This document shows, one piece after another, positions 1 to 11,900 of a DNA stretch of 64,000 nt. Made by a program: the position numbers and the translations under genes. Position 1 is the first letter of the stretch. Each line of letters starts with the position of its first letter. The notes beneath the pieces are model-generated. The model worked only from the letters and a program-made list of their open reading frames with translations. It made no database searches and was not told the origin of the DNA. Origin of the DNA: Tolypeutes matacus (Eukaryota; Chordata; Mammalia; Cingulata; Chlamyphoridae); the NCBI GenBank assembly GCA_026826555.1, contig JAKSZT010054307.1, positions 380,259-444,258 of the forward strand, in the 5' to 3' direction.

Positions 1-1180
1 GAAAATATGAGCCACTTATATGCTGTCTGCAAGAGACTCACCTTAGAGCCAAGGACACCAAAAGATTGAAAATGAAACACTGGTTAAAGATATTCCACAC
101 TTTCAGTAACAACAACAACAAAAAAAGCCAGAACACCTATACTTATATTAGATGAAATAGACTTTAAAAAACACTAGTAACATGCAATCTGAGGAGGAAG
201 TCGGGAAAAAAAATTCTATTTACAATAGCAACTAAAAGAATCAAATAGCATGGATAAAATTACCATGATGTAAAGCACTTGTATTCAGAAAACTACAACT
301 CATTGTTAAAAGAAATCAAAAAAGACCTAAATAATTGGAAGAACATTCCATGCTCACAGATTGGAAGACTAAATATCATTAAGATGTCAATTCTACCGAA
401 ATTGATATACAGATTCAATGCAATCTCAATAAAAATTCCACCAACATTATTTAAATAAATGGAAAGCATGATTATCAAAATTATTTGGAAGGGTAAGTGG
501 TCCTGAATAGTGAAAAACATCTTAAAAAGGAAAAGCAGGGTTGGAGGACTCTCATTTCCGGACTTTAAATCACATTACCTAGCTACAGTAGTAAAAATTG
601 CATGGTACTGGCCTAAAGACAGACACATAGACCAATGGAACTGAATTGATGGTTCAGAAACAGACTCTCACATCTACGGTCAAGTGATACTTGAGAAGCC
701 TGTCAAACCCACCCAGCTGGGGCAGAACAGTCCATTCAACAAATAGTGCTGAGAGAACCAGATATCCATAGTCAAAAGAAGGAAAGAGGACCCCTATTTC
801 ACACCTTATACAAAAATTAACTAAAAATAGATAAAAAACCTAAATATAAAAGCAAGAACCATAAAGCTTCTAGAAGAAAATGTAGGAAACTATCTTCAAG
901 ACCTGGTGGTAGGTGGTGATTTATTAGATGAGATAAGAGAAGGACTGAGATGGACTATTGATGTTTAATGTATGTAGAAGTTTTAATTAACCCTAATGTA
1001 AGAGTGTGGAAATGTATAGTGTTGATAGTAACACATTATAGTGAGTAACAGCTGATTTATAAATTGGAATGTGGCTGAAAAGGTAGTCTAGGGATGTAAA
1101 TGCCAATTGAAAGAAAGCTAGAGAATAATCTAGGCACTGAATAACACAGTAAACACAGAGGAACTCTTTTCAACCACTGA
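1..1180 (+). mobile_element. LINE-1 3' part, truncated
   Basis: A degenerate L1 3' end in sense orientation. Its 290-900 segment matches the antisense ORF2 end seen at about 54000-54650, and 900-1150 matches the L1 3' UTR at about 53760-54000 in reverse complement. An internal jump near 190 joins an upstream ORF2 segment to the ORF2 end. It stops just before the promoter region of the MNDA-like gene and replaces the upstream flank that copies B and C still have. No intact reading frame remains. Confidence 0.85.
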
Positions 1181-1189
1181 CAAAAAAAC

Positions 1190-1459
1190 AAAGAAGGAGC
1201 CCTTTGCTAGCATTTCTCCTTGGGGCCAAGATTACTTGTTTAGACAGGAAACTGTTCAGTTTCACTAAAGAATGAAATAGAAACTAATGAACCTTGGTAG
1301 GTGGAGCCCCAAATAGTTTCTTAAGTAGTTAAGTTTTTTTCTCCTTAGGAGTTAGCATAGTGTGAGGTGGATATTAATAACCAAGTTTTTAAGTGACTCT
1401 AACAATTTTGTTTTTTCCTTGACATCTTTCAAAATACTTCATTTTCCTCTGTCCTTCAG
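1190..1459 (+). promoter_or_regulatory. MNDA: Putative MNDA promoter with ISRE-like and PU.1-like sites
   Basis: This block upstream of exon 1 aligns with copy C at about 50420-50680. It holds GAAATAGAAACT at 1274-1285, a perfect GAAANNGAAACT interferon-stimulated response element, and AGTTTCACT at 1258-1266, an IRF half-site on the other strand. TTTTCCTCT at 1442-1450 reads AGAGGAAAA on the minus strand, a PU.1/ETS-type core. Human MNDA is known to be interferon-induced and myeloid-restricted, which fits both motifs. No TATA box is evident. The motifs are seen; their function is inferred. Confidence 0.6.
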
Positions 1460-1575
1460 AAGATCATATAACAGCCATTCACTAATCTATTTCCTAGTCT
1501 TTCAAGACAAATAGAGATTACTGCATTTCCAAAACTCTCAAGATCTGGACTACTGTGGAAGAAGCTTCCAGTGAG
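1460..1575 (+). other. MNDA: MNDA exon 1 (5' UTR, non-coding)
   Basis: Inferred non-coding first exon. Its 3' edge is a strong splice donor, GTGAG|GTAAGT, at 1575/1576. The preceding sequence ('ctcaagatctggactactgt' and on) is conserved in copy C at about 50764-50806, which also ends in a consensus donor, so this is the best-preserved part of the 5' region. No ATG opens a useful frame here; translation starts in exon 2. The transcription start is unknown and the left boundary is approximate. Confidence 0.55.
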
Positions 1576-2430
1576 GTAAGTCTTTTAGGGATTTCTGTAG
1601 AGAAAGATCTGGTACCTGGTGGGTAACCACAGATCACTCAGGGAGATCTTATTTGGGAGAAGAAGGGTAAACTGCAGTAACTTGATTTTTAAAAAATCAT
1701 TTACCTATCTAACAAGAAAATAGACATCTGATATTCCACCACAACTGTGGCCTGAACAAAGAGAAACCATAGCAAGTTTTAAAATTAATTCTCTGGATGT
1801 TGATTGGCATGAGTTGACAAATGGAAGAGGCCTTTTCTTTCTTGGCTGAAGAAAGAAAAACCTTCTGGTGGCTGGGATAGGATCTGGGGAAAAGACAATA
1901 GCATGTGAAAATTATTATGAGATAAGTGAAAAATAAATCAGGACATAAAATTTTACTATATGATATTGTCCCAGTTTTAAAAAAACATGCACATTTACAC
2001 ATGGTAGATAATTTCTCACTCCATAAACACAGTTACACAAAAATATGGCTTCTTTATATTTTCATAAGTCACTTTAATTTTTATTTTATTCCCATTCTAC
2101 ACCAGGTGTCATAGGATTTGTTTCAATCCTTTTCAGATGGCCCGTGGTGTACTCAAACATAGATAACTTTTTCTGGTGGCAAGGTATAAGAAACAGGCAA
2201 GGAGAGTCAATTAAATGTATTACCTACATCTTGGGACAAATTTTGACTTTTTTATGGCTTGATATATGGTAAACATTTTCTAAATATATATCATGTGTGC
2301 TTGAGAAGAGTTTCTAAATGTTGGATTCTGAATTCTTTATGTCAGAAAAAACTTCTTAATTAAGCTTGTTAATTCCATTGGTTAAATCTTTTAAATATAA
2401 ATCTTAGCTGATATTTTGATTTTTTTTTAG
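1576..2430. other. Intron 1, 5' segment
   Basis: Apparently single-copy sequence apart from homology to copy C (about 50807-52890 without its L1 insertions). It contains the empty sites matching two L1 insertions of copy C, near 1760-1785 and near 2300-2325. No coding signal. Confidence 0.5.
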
Positions 2431-4010
2431 CTTGCTCTTTCAGTAATAGTCAAACTCTAATGGTGAGTTGGCCGATTTCCCATTGCAGTTCTTTTGATTT
2501 CTACCATATATAGTTATTTTAAATTTATTTATGTATATACATATATAGTATGTGCATGTGTGTATATATATGTATATGTATACATACAGAGAGAGAGAGA
2601 GAGAGAGATATTTACTATATATTGCCTTATAAAGTAACACAAAGTAATGATATACATTTATTTTATTAGGCAACTGCATAATTACAATTGTTTTATCTTC
2701 TTGGGGGTTGAATATTTTATCATTATGTAGTGAAACTCTATCTCCTCTGATATTTTTTTCTAAATGTCTATTTGAAGCTACAAAATTATACCTAAACTGG
2801 CTTTCTTTAAGTTAAGGTTTGCATAATATAATTATTTCCAATTTTTTTTCAGCCCTAAGTGACATTATGCTTTATATGTATTTTGTCAACAATATAGCTG
2901 GACTTTTAAAAATCCAAATTGAAAAACGTTGTCTCTTAACTGATGAGTTTAGTCCACTTAGGTATCTTCTGATAATATATATATTTTAACTTGTTTCTGC
3001 CATTTTACTTTATTTCATTTTATAACACTTACCCTAAACTTTTTTTTTCTTCTTTCTTATCCAGTTTTTGTTTTGGTTAGATTTGTATCTTCCCCTTAAA
3101 GACAAGTGCCTTAGAGAACTTTCAAATTCTATGGTTTCTCTTTCCACCTCTATGGTGTTAATATACTTCCTGCTTTCATCTTTTTGTTTCTGGCTTTATT
3201 TATTTTAAAACATTGGCAAACCTATTTAAAGTATTTACTTACTCTTACTTCCCTTTTGGCCTCCAGCATTTCTTAGATTTATTCATTTTATTATGAATAC
3301 GTCTTTCCAGAGTTGTTAGCATGGGTCTTTGAGTTACAAAGCTTCTGAAGCTTTGAATATCAGAGAATATATTTTTTAAGCTGTAACATTTAAATACCAT
3401 TTTGACAGATACAAAATTCTAGTTTCAAAGTTACTTTTCATTGAATACTGGTTCAGAGCACTTCATCTGAAACCTTGGGTTAGGATATCATTTGGAATTC
3501 ATTATTTTGGGACCTTAGAAAAGCTATTTAATGCACAATATTGCATAGGTTTCCTAATGAAGATAGGATCATCACCCCAAAAGCAAATGCATTACTATTT
3601 CTACATTAAAACATGTGAATATTCACATTTAAGTCAGATAAATAGAGATTATAAATAGCCATGTATTACTTCGCAACAGGTTATATTTTGCAAATCAAGT
3701 TTTATTTTGCAAATTTCATAACCATATTCGCCAACCCCCCCAAACTTTATTCATTAAAAATTATTCATTTTCAAAAAAACAAATTAAAAATGAATTAATA
3801 AAATTATTTTTAAAAGAATTTAAAATTATTCATTCTAAAATTGTTTGGGTTTTGAAATGTCAGGAGGAATTACTCCATTGTCCTGGGAACAGTTTTGCTG
3901 TTGATAATTGGTTTCAGTCTAATTCTAAATCTTCACAGGTACTCTTTTTTTTTTTTTTTTTTTTAATCTCTGAAAGCTTTCAGATTTTTCTCCTTTCTTT
4001 CATTTATTTA
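2430..4010 (-). mobile_element. Old LINE-1 in intron 1, antisense
   Basis: AT-rich sequence reading as degraded L1 ORF2 on the minus strand, including the usual antisense stretch about the 'second strand/record' end near 3300-3420 and 3850-4010. Copy C shares it at about 57280-60960, so it predates the duplication. It contains a TA/TG tract and a (GA)n run near 2525-2610 and a T-run at 3943-3963. Confidence 0.6.
2525..2610. repeat. Simple repeat (TATA/TGTA)n then (GA)n
   Basis: Alternating TA/TG dinucleotides run from about 2525, followed by about ten GA units at 2588-2608. The matching stretch in copy C is much shorter, so the tract expanded or was lost after duplication. Confidence 0.85.
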
Positions 4011-4676
4011 AAAAATAGTCTTCAGTTTCACCAAAAATGTGTCTTGGGGTGGTTTTTTTTCCTTCACTCTATGAACCTGTTCAAACTGAGGACATCCATG
4101 TTCTCTAAAGAAGAAGTCAATTCATAGTACCAGGAATTTGAACACCCAATTATGATACAACACTGCACAAAGGCATGGTTGCTAAACTAAAGGAACTCAT
4201 GAATTTAAACAGAAAATTGGTATCCGTAGCATGCACTGAGTGCCATCAAGGAAGGAAGTACACATAATGCAAATGGGGCCCTGAAGAGTGACTCTTAGTC
4301 TAATAAGGAAGCCCCTGAAGCTTCCAGGAAAACAAAGCCTCAGTTTTGTCTTGATAGCTGTACAGGAGTTAGAGGAAGAAAGGTGGATATGGCTATCCAG
4401 GCAGTGTTAAAGGACTTAGCAAAGTCACGAGACCTGGAAAAGCAAGGTGTGCTTTATATTTGTAAAACTTCTAAAAGTAGGAGAAATATTATTCAAAGAC
4501 CTTCCAAGCAATGCTAAAGAGCAAGGAATTTTTCCTAAAGAAAACGTAAAATTATTGAAGTATTTCAAGACAGAGAGAGCCCATTGCTTTATAGAATGAT
4601 ACCTTGTTGCCTGGAAAGAAAAAAAAAAAAACTTAAAAAAAAATTAAGCTTAGAAAGAGTAAAGTAATAGAGTTAA
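4011..4676. other. Intron 1, middle segment
   Basis: No gene. The part at about 4430-4560 is clearly conserved in copy C (about 61490-61625), after which copy C jumps to intron 4. This marks a deletion breakpoint in copy C equivalent to about position 4570 here. Confidence 0.5.
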
Positions 4677-4689
4677 AATAATCAAGGCC

Positions 4690-5057
4690 AGGGGAAGCAG
4701 TTGTGTCTCAAGTAGCTGGGCTCCCACCTACCGCATGGGAGATCCCCGGTTCTGTTCCCTGTGCCTCCTAAAGCAGACAAATAAGACAGCGAGCTGATGC
4801 GACGGGCTGGCACGGCAAGCTGACGCAGTGAGATGACTCAACCAAGAGACACAGCGAGGAAACATAATGAGAGACAAAACAAACAAGGAGCAGAGGTAGC
4901 TCTAATGATTAGGGACCTCCTTTCCACGTGGAAGGCCCAGGGTTCAGTTCCCAGTGACTCCTAAAAAGAAGACAAGCAGACAATGAGCACAAACAATGGG
5001 AGTGTAGGGGGGAGAAATAAATAAATAAATAAATAAAAATCTTTAAATAAAAAAAAT
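4690..5057 (+). mobile_element. Dimeric tRNA-derived SINE (DAS-like)
   Basis: Two tRNA-like heads occur in one insertion: the first starts near 4692 with a 'ggttctgttcc' B-box relic, the second near 4890 with 'ggttcagttcc'. The tail is (AAATA)n and ends in 'aaatcttt' plus an A-run. Perfect 13-bp target-site duplications (aataatcaaggcc) flank it at 4677-4689 and 5058-5070, proving one retroposition event. Xenarthran-type SINE, absent from copies B and C. Confidence 0.9.
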
Positions 5058-5070
5058 AATAATCAAGGCC

Positions 5071-5687
5071 TAAAATAAATCCTAAAGAGCAGGTAAAAGT
5101 CCGGCGAGGTGACAGTAATCTGGGTATATATGACATCTTCCAAGCCCCAGAGAGAGGATACTAAAAGCTAGTTAGGGAAGAACTAAGTGGACTAAGGTCA
5201 GGATCCCCTAGTGGAACTGCAGCAGTGTGACAGAAGCATATTTGTACAAAGTGAGAAGCTGCAGCCCATTTAGTACCTGGACCACTTCATACAGAGTAAG
5301 TGTGGGAAGAGTCAGGAACCAACAGGCAAACATCTAGTGCCAGGATCCAGACCCAGTAAAGGAGGAGATAAAACACTATGGGAATTAGAGACTTTGACCC
5401 TACACAGCCCTCCTCTAAGCACCAGAACAATGGACTCTTTCTAGACAGTCTAACATCGCACCCCTGACCCAGCTCAACTGTCCTCATCAATAGGGTAGAC
5501 TTCCTTAGAACTTCCTAACGCAGCAGTTCTTAATCCATTTTCCATTTCAATTTTCATGATTATAGCCCCGTAAAGGCGCACAAACAGATGGACGACGCTT
5601 GACATGGGCCACTCACTCACGTAGGCATATTTAGTCTTTTAAACTGTCGGTATAATGTGTAACACAAATGTCATTTTTCTCTTCTAG
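5071..5687. other. Intron 1, 3' end
   Basis: No repeat family recognised. The intron ends with a pyrimidine tract and acceptor TTTTTCTCTTCTAG at 5674-5687, directly before coding exon 2. Confidence 0.5.
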
Positions 5688-5963
5688 GCCTTTGAGAGAT
5701 GGTGAATGAATACAAAAGAATTGTTCTACTGAAGGGACTTGAGCCCATCAGTGATTATCATTTTAACACAATTAAATGTTTACTGGCTTCTGATTTAAAA
5801 CTCACTAAAAAAATGCAAGATGACTATGATAGAATTAAGATTGCTGACTTGATGGAAAAAAAATTCACGGGTTCTACCTGTGTGAACAAACTAATAGAAT
5901 TATTAAAAGATATACCATCACTTAAAGACATCGTTGAAACTCTTAGAAAAGAGAAGTTAAAAG
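5688..5963 (+). CDS. MNDA: MNDA exon 2: start codon and pyrin domain
   Basis: Acceptor AG ends at 5687; the ATG is at 5699 after an 11-nt leader; donor AAAAG|GTAATA at 5963/5964. It encodes residues 1-88 plus one base of codon 89. The protein starts [13 protein letters not shown] and contains DLMEKKF, both typical of the PYHIN pyrin domain, which is a six-helix death-fold module for homotypic contacts. The start is the first ATG in the exon and matches the family N-terminus. Neither copy B nor copy C retains this exon. Confidence 0.92.
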
Positions 5964-8900
5964 GTAATAAGGAAGACTGCCTTATTCCTACTTTACCCCA
6001 CCCTCCCCAGACTTAAATAAAACCCTGCCTTGATCATAGCTGATTTATCCCTTTGCCAGTTTATGACTCAGTAGCAATGATAATGCAGGTACCACAGATG
6101 CCAACAAATTAACAACTTAGAGTATTCCTTTTCCTATAAGGGGATTGATATGTTTTGGAGGGTGTATTTGGGATGGAGTAGAGAGCAAAAGGCCAAGGGA
6201 TGAGAGGGTGAGGCTTTCGGTACATTAGAAAAATTAGAAAATGTTGAAAGAAAACTACAAAATAAAATTTTGATGCCAATTGACCCACCAAATTGGGATC
6301 ATGAAAACCTTAGATCTTTTAAAAGGAAAATTTATTTACATTTAATCCATTACTGCACATGCCCTATTAAGACTATTTGCTCCATCACTGTTATCAAAGA
6401 TGAAATAATAAAACTGAAGCAGTACTCTCAGAGGTGTGACCTTCCCTTCTTGTGAGCTCATTGGGCATAAGCAGACTATTTTAGAAAGTCAAAGGCCAAT
6501 ATCACCACTTCTCACATCTCGTATCAGATCATGTTTCCTTTCACTGGCTTCTGTAATTTAAACAAGTCTCTGCAGAATGTGACCCACCAATTGGCATCAT
6601 GGAAACCTTAGATCTTTTAAAAGGAAAAGATAAGGTAAGAGGGTGGGGAAAGGTTTTGACTGAGGTGCATGGGAGTCCAGAGGATGGGATGGACGTGCTC
6701 ATTGCTCAGGGGCTCTGTAAGGAAACCACTGAGAAAGCATGAGGCAGGGCCTGGGCCTGTGTTGTACTCTTGGTATCCTCTTGGCCAGGCTGGGCTAATG
6801 CAGTGGAGGTAGATAAGCACATACCAGGACCCACCAGCAGGAGCCGAGAAGAAACAATATTGAAAATGTTTCCGCTGCCCTAGACCAGCTCCTCTGGGCT
6901 TACTGTGTCTTCCTTGTTTCTGCATCAGTTGCAAAGAAAATCAAAGGAACAGGAAAAGCTCCAGTGAAAAAGAACAAGCATGAAGAAGCAGGTCCTGCTA
7001 CATCTGTACCCACCACAAGTAGTGCTCTGGAATCTGAAGGAGCAGAGGAGACTGCTATGGGTCAGGTAAGCTTGAGGAAGTGGAGCAGACTTGAAGTCCA
7101 CAGAAAGAACTTCTTCTTGGGCTCTTCCACTCACTTCTTCATTTCAGGCACATGGCTCTTAATCAATATTCCAAGATAGTTCATATTTACCCATATGAAT
7201 AATTATTGATCATCTCCTTTGTGCCAGGCAATGAGTTAGACACCATAACAAATGTAATAGAAGTATTATATAATCACCTCCATTATAAAATAGGTTAAAA
7301 ATCAGATTAGAAAAATGTCTAGTTCATGCTTATACAAACCTGTATTTTCTAATTCCAAGTCCACTGTTTTCCTATCCCACCACAGAGGCAAAAGATGAAT
7401 GTGTCTGTTTAAATTATCCATCCTTTTGTTTAAAGCAGCCAATTCTACCTGTGTACCCTCACTTCAGGTGATGTGCGGAACTCCCTGGAATTTCCAAGTA
7501 ACATCACTTCTGATATAAATAATACCTACTACATAGTAATGCAAATACACTCTGCCTCCTTTGATATAGAAACCACTAATGAGAAAAAATAACCTACTTT
7601 CAGAAAAGAAAAAGCACAACCAAAGAGAAGACTGGAGCCAAAAGGAATAGGGTGTCTCAGGAGCAGGGTCAGCCTCCCTGCCCTTCAGGAGCCAGCACTT
7701 CCGCAATCGTGGGCCAAGCCCCACCTCCCCAGATCTCATCAACTCCATCCTCCACTTCCTTAACCGAGGTACTTTCATTTTTTCTCCTTTTTCTTCAACT
7801 CAAAATATAGGACTCAAACCTTGAAATACTGATCTCATCTTCTAGTTAAAACTATTTCCAATAATTAACTAAAATCTATATTGAGACTTCACTACTCTTA
7901 CTCTTTTGCTCCCACAAAGGATACTTGATGAAGTTGACATTATTCATGACCTCAAGAAGTTGTCTGCCTTGTGTTGTTCTAGGGGAGGGAGAGAGAAGTG
8001 TAGCGCCCATAACAGTCCAGGTGAACACAGCGTGTGTTCATTGTCTACTGCTGGAGTCTTTCACAGTTCTTCCCTTTGCTCACTAATCTCTTAGAATTTC
8101 TTCAACACACCATGCTCCTCTTTATTCAGGGTCTTCATACACATTTCCTCTACCCTGGGGAAATCCAGACAGAAAGAAAGCCATACACCAAGACCTGGAA
8201 ATGAAAGGAAATGGACTTCATTTTAGAATCGCATGTTTCTGTTCATTCTTATTAGATTGTGATGTTCTCAAGCCTGGACTTGCCAGTCATTTACTCTGTC
8301 TCACATCAGAGTCAGTTTGATAAAGCATTAAGACTCCACTGATTTATTTCATCAAAAGGGGAGTATTTTGTTTCCTGAATACACACTGAAGGAGACAAAT
8401 TAATGGGCCAAAGTAGGGAAGCCACAACACCATCAATAATCTCTCTCTCTCTCTCTCTGTCTCTTTCTCTCTTTCGCTTTCATTCTTTCTATACAAGTAA
8501 AGGATAATTATTTAGAAAACTGAGGACATGCTTATAACCAACCAATTTTAAATTACTACAACCCTGCCATCTAGATATTAGCAAATTTTTCTCTATATTC
8601 TTTCAGGTATTTTCTTTTGTGACTATATTCACAAGTCATCCTTAAATGGTATCGTACAAAATTCTATCACCTTTTTTTCATTCATTTACTACATCAGGAC
8701 CATCTTTCCAAGTCATACATAAAATATTATTAATCATTATTTAATAATAAATTTAACTTAAATTTAATCATTATTTAAAGTTCGATTGTATGAATGTCCC
8801 AAAATCTATTTTTAAATGTAATGCTTTATAGAATGACCTTCCAGTATTCTTTATCAAAATTGTCTCTGTGTGAACACACTTATACTTGTGTCCCTCAGGT

Positions 8901-11900
8901 TTTCTTTTATGTCTTTTAGAGTAATTGTATAATTTCTTTTATATGGGTTCTGTAACTTCTTGTCAATTTTAATCTCGTTGTTATCATTATTCTTATATAT
9001 GTCTGTTGTTACTGACTAACTTGCTGTGAGGAAAGTTCTTCCTTGGATCAAGATAAATTGGTCACATTGATAAGAATTCAGATCCACATAAAGTCCAGTC
9101 ACCCACAGATAATTGCCATGTGTAGTCCTTCAAGTTAGAGTACTAAGTACTCATGGTAGAAACAGGTAACATAGCGCTAGGTACTTGTTCCTATGAATTC
9201 TATGGCCCACCCTTGCCTCCCACACATTCTCTTACAGATTAAGCAAATTTCTCTCCATGAAAGTGTTCTGCTGAAACTCATATGAACCCAGGCCATTGTG
9301 AAGAAAGGAGATTAGCAAAAACCCAGCCTGTCCTCTGGTTTTCTGTTAGCATGCTGCCTCTCAGGTTCCAGTCATTGAGATGTGCTGTGGATACCCAGTT
9401 GATGACAGATATGGTTCTAAACAAAAGTGCTTCCACCTGAGCCTACAGAATAGTGATTTTGAGCCAGCATGTGTCTTTCTCACCTCTTGTAAGAGAACAT
9501 TGTTTCTTGGGAAGAGTCACTATAAGCTGTACATGCAAAATGTCCCAGTACAGAAATGATAACTGAAATGTTTACCGTTTTTGGATTGTGGTTGACACCA
9601 TTCGCCATCGTCAAAGCTGTCCAAGTTGTTTTACAATATTTTATATTCTTTGGTCATTTACATGGTTAGAGGGTATATGATATTTGATTTGATGATTTTA
9701 TTGTAATCTCTCCCTGAGGTCACTTCATGACGATGCTCTCATCATTCACTGTTCTGTGTTGCTCTCGCTGAGGATCATGCTTTACTTCAGAAACATTGTT
9801 CGGTTTAAAGGAGGATCTTCTATCTGCCATGCCTGTTGTCTTCTACCTTACTTCCTCTAGCTGAATTATACCAGTTCATTATCCTTTCCTTCTTGTCAAG
9901 CAATTCCTATCTACCCTGGTCCCAGCTCCAAATATCTGTGTCAGTGTTGTGACTGAGGGGTTCTTTCATTGGAAAGTGACTTTGTATTCCCTGCTCAACC
10001 TGTAAGTTTATTTTTCCTTATCTGTCCAACACAGAATCAGGAACCGCAAGCCCGACGTCGGAGAGCTGCCAGAAGAAATGTTCTTCAAAAGGGCCCGATG
10101 ATAGCGATGGTACTGAGAGCAACAGATCCATTTGAATATGAGTCTCCAGAAAAGGGGAAAAGCACAATGTTTCATGCTACAGTGGCTACTGAGAGTAAAT
10201 TCTTCCATATGAAGGTTTTCAACACCAACCTGAAGGAGAAATTCACCCCAAAGAAGTTCATTACTATATCAAATTATTTTGAATGCAAAGGACTCCTGGA
10301 GGTGGATGAAATATCCTCTGTATCTGAAGCTGGTCCTGATCAAAAGATTGTGGTCCCAAAAAGCATTATCAAAAGAGCAAATGAAACTCCCAAGATTGAT
10401 AATCTTCTCAAGCAAGCATCAGGAACTTTAGTGTATGGGTTGTTTGTGTTACATAAGGTAAGCTCTCAGAGTTGTTTTGTTCAATTTTTCCCACCAACAC
10501 TTGAAATTAAAAGTCTTGAATTACCACATGGAGCTTTGTCTACTGACTGAACATTGGAACTTAGGACTCTTTCTTGATTAGAGATAGATGATCAATAAGA
10601 AATAGGACTAGGTGACCTATCAACAGTCTTCCTCCAAGATATTGTCCTGCTAGTTCTTTGAAAAAGACTTACTAAGTAACCTTGGCATTTCACCTGTGGT
10701 AATGAACTATTCTCAGCCACAATGAGCAAGGGCAGTGCAGGATTTAGATCAGGATGCACATGCTAGTTATTTTATCTCTGTGAACTCTACCCCAACTGTA
10801 AAAACCATCATTTTATCTTGAATTTTGATAAATGTATTTTGAATAATAGATTGTCCCACAAAACTTGAATTCTGGTTGAATACAATATGTTGTCAGAGTA
10901 AGAAGTAAATTGGCTGGTATTCCCGAGAATGCAAATACATTCAACAGTTTGGCATATCATCTAACCATTAAGTGCTCTCTTCTCTATCTTATTCATTTAT
11001 TTACTTATTCACAAAGATATTATTGAACAACTGAGAAATACTGAATTGCAAGATACTTGGAAGATAAGGTAATCTAATCCCCTCATTTACAATAAAAACA
11101 ACCCACAGTTCTATTGATATGCCCATGTTCAAATTCATGGTACTAGTTTAGGTGATGTATGCAATCCAAAAAAACACTACAATCAACTATGAGTGCAACA
11201 TCTTATATGACTGACTGCTTTGTAACCTCATTATATTTGTCTTCCAGGATAGCCTTTTAGTTTTACCTGCATTACTTCCTGTATACTCTCTTTAAGAAGC
11301 CATGCATATAAGCCACATTTATGTGAGTGAGACAGTACAGAATGTGATATGGAGGACCTAGGTCTACTATGGACAAATATTGGAGAAGAATGAGTAAATT
11401 GGGAAGGTTGAAAAGGTACTAGTGAATTACTAGGAGTTTACTTTTATACATGTTTCTAAAAATCTATTGAATGAATAGTTGTAGCAGATGTCCATTCTTT
11501 TCTGCCATAGGGATAAGTGTAAAAAAAAAAAAAAAAAAAAAAAAGTCCAACAAGTATTTTTGATTCCTCTGTATCCAAATGTTTTAAATTATCTCAGTTG
11601 TCCTAGAATTGAACACAGGAGAAAATAGGAAGATGGCTCATTGTTCTAGAATTTTCAGGCATAAAAAACACCTATAGCCAGAAAGGCTAAAAAAAAAGCA
11701 GGAGGGCTCTCTGAGAAAATCTGCACAAGCTACATGTATATCTGTACCTGTAATTACTGGTCTGCGTCTTGTTTTTACTCCATCACAAGGGGCTTTCTCA
11801 TACGTGACTGTTCTCGACTATGGTCTTAGAAAATGGATGTGAATTTTCTGTTGCAGAAAACAGTGAATAAGAAGAACACAATCTATGAAATACAGGATAA

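Noticed and set aside
9969..10550. A 193-codon open frame taken as a whole gene
   Set aside because: Only 10035-10457 is exon; the first part precedes the acceptor at 10034 and the last part follows the donor at 10458.
11521..11544. Poly-A run as the tail of a processed pseudogene
   Set aside because: No retrocopy sequence or target duplication is visible next to it.
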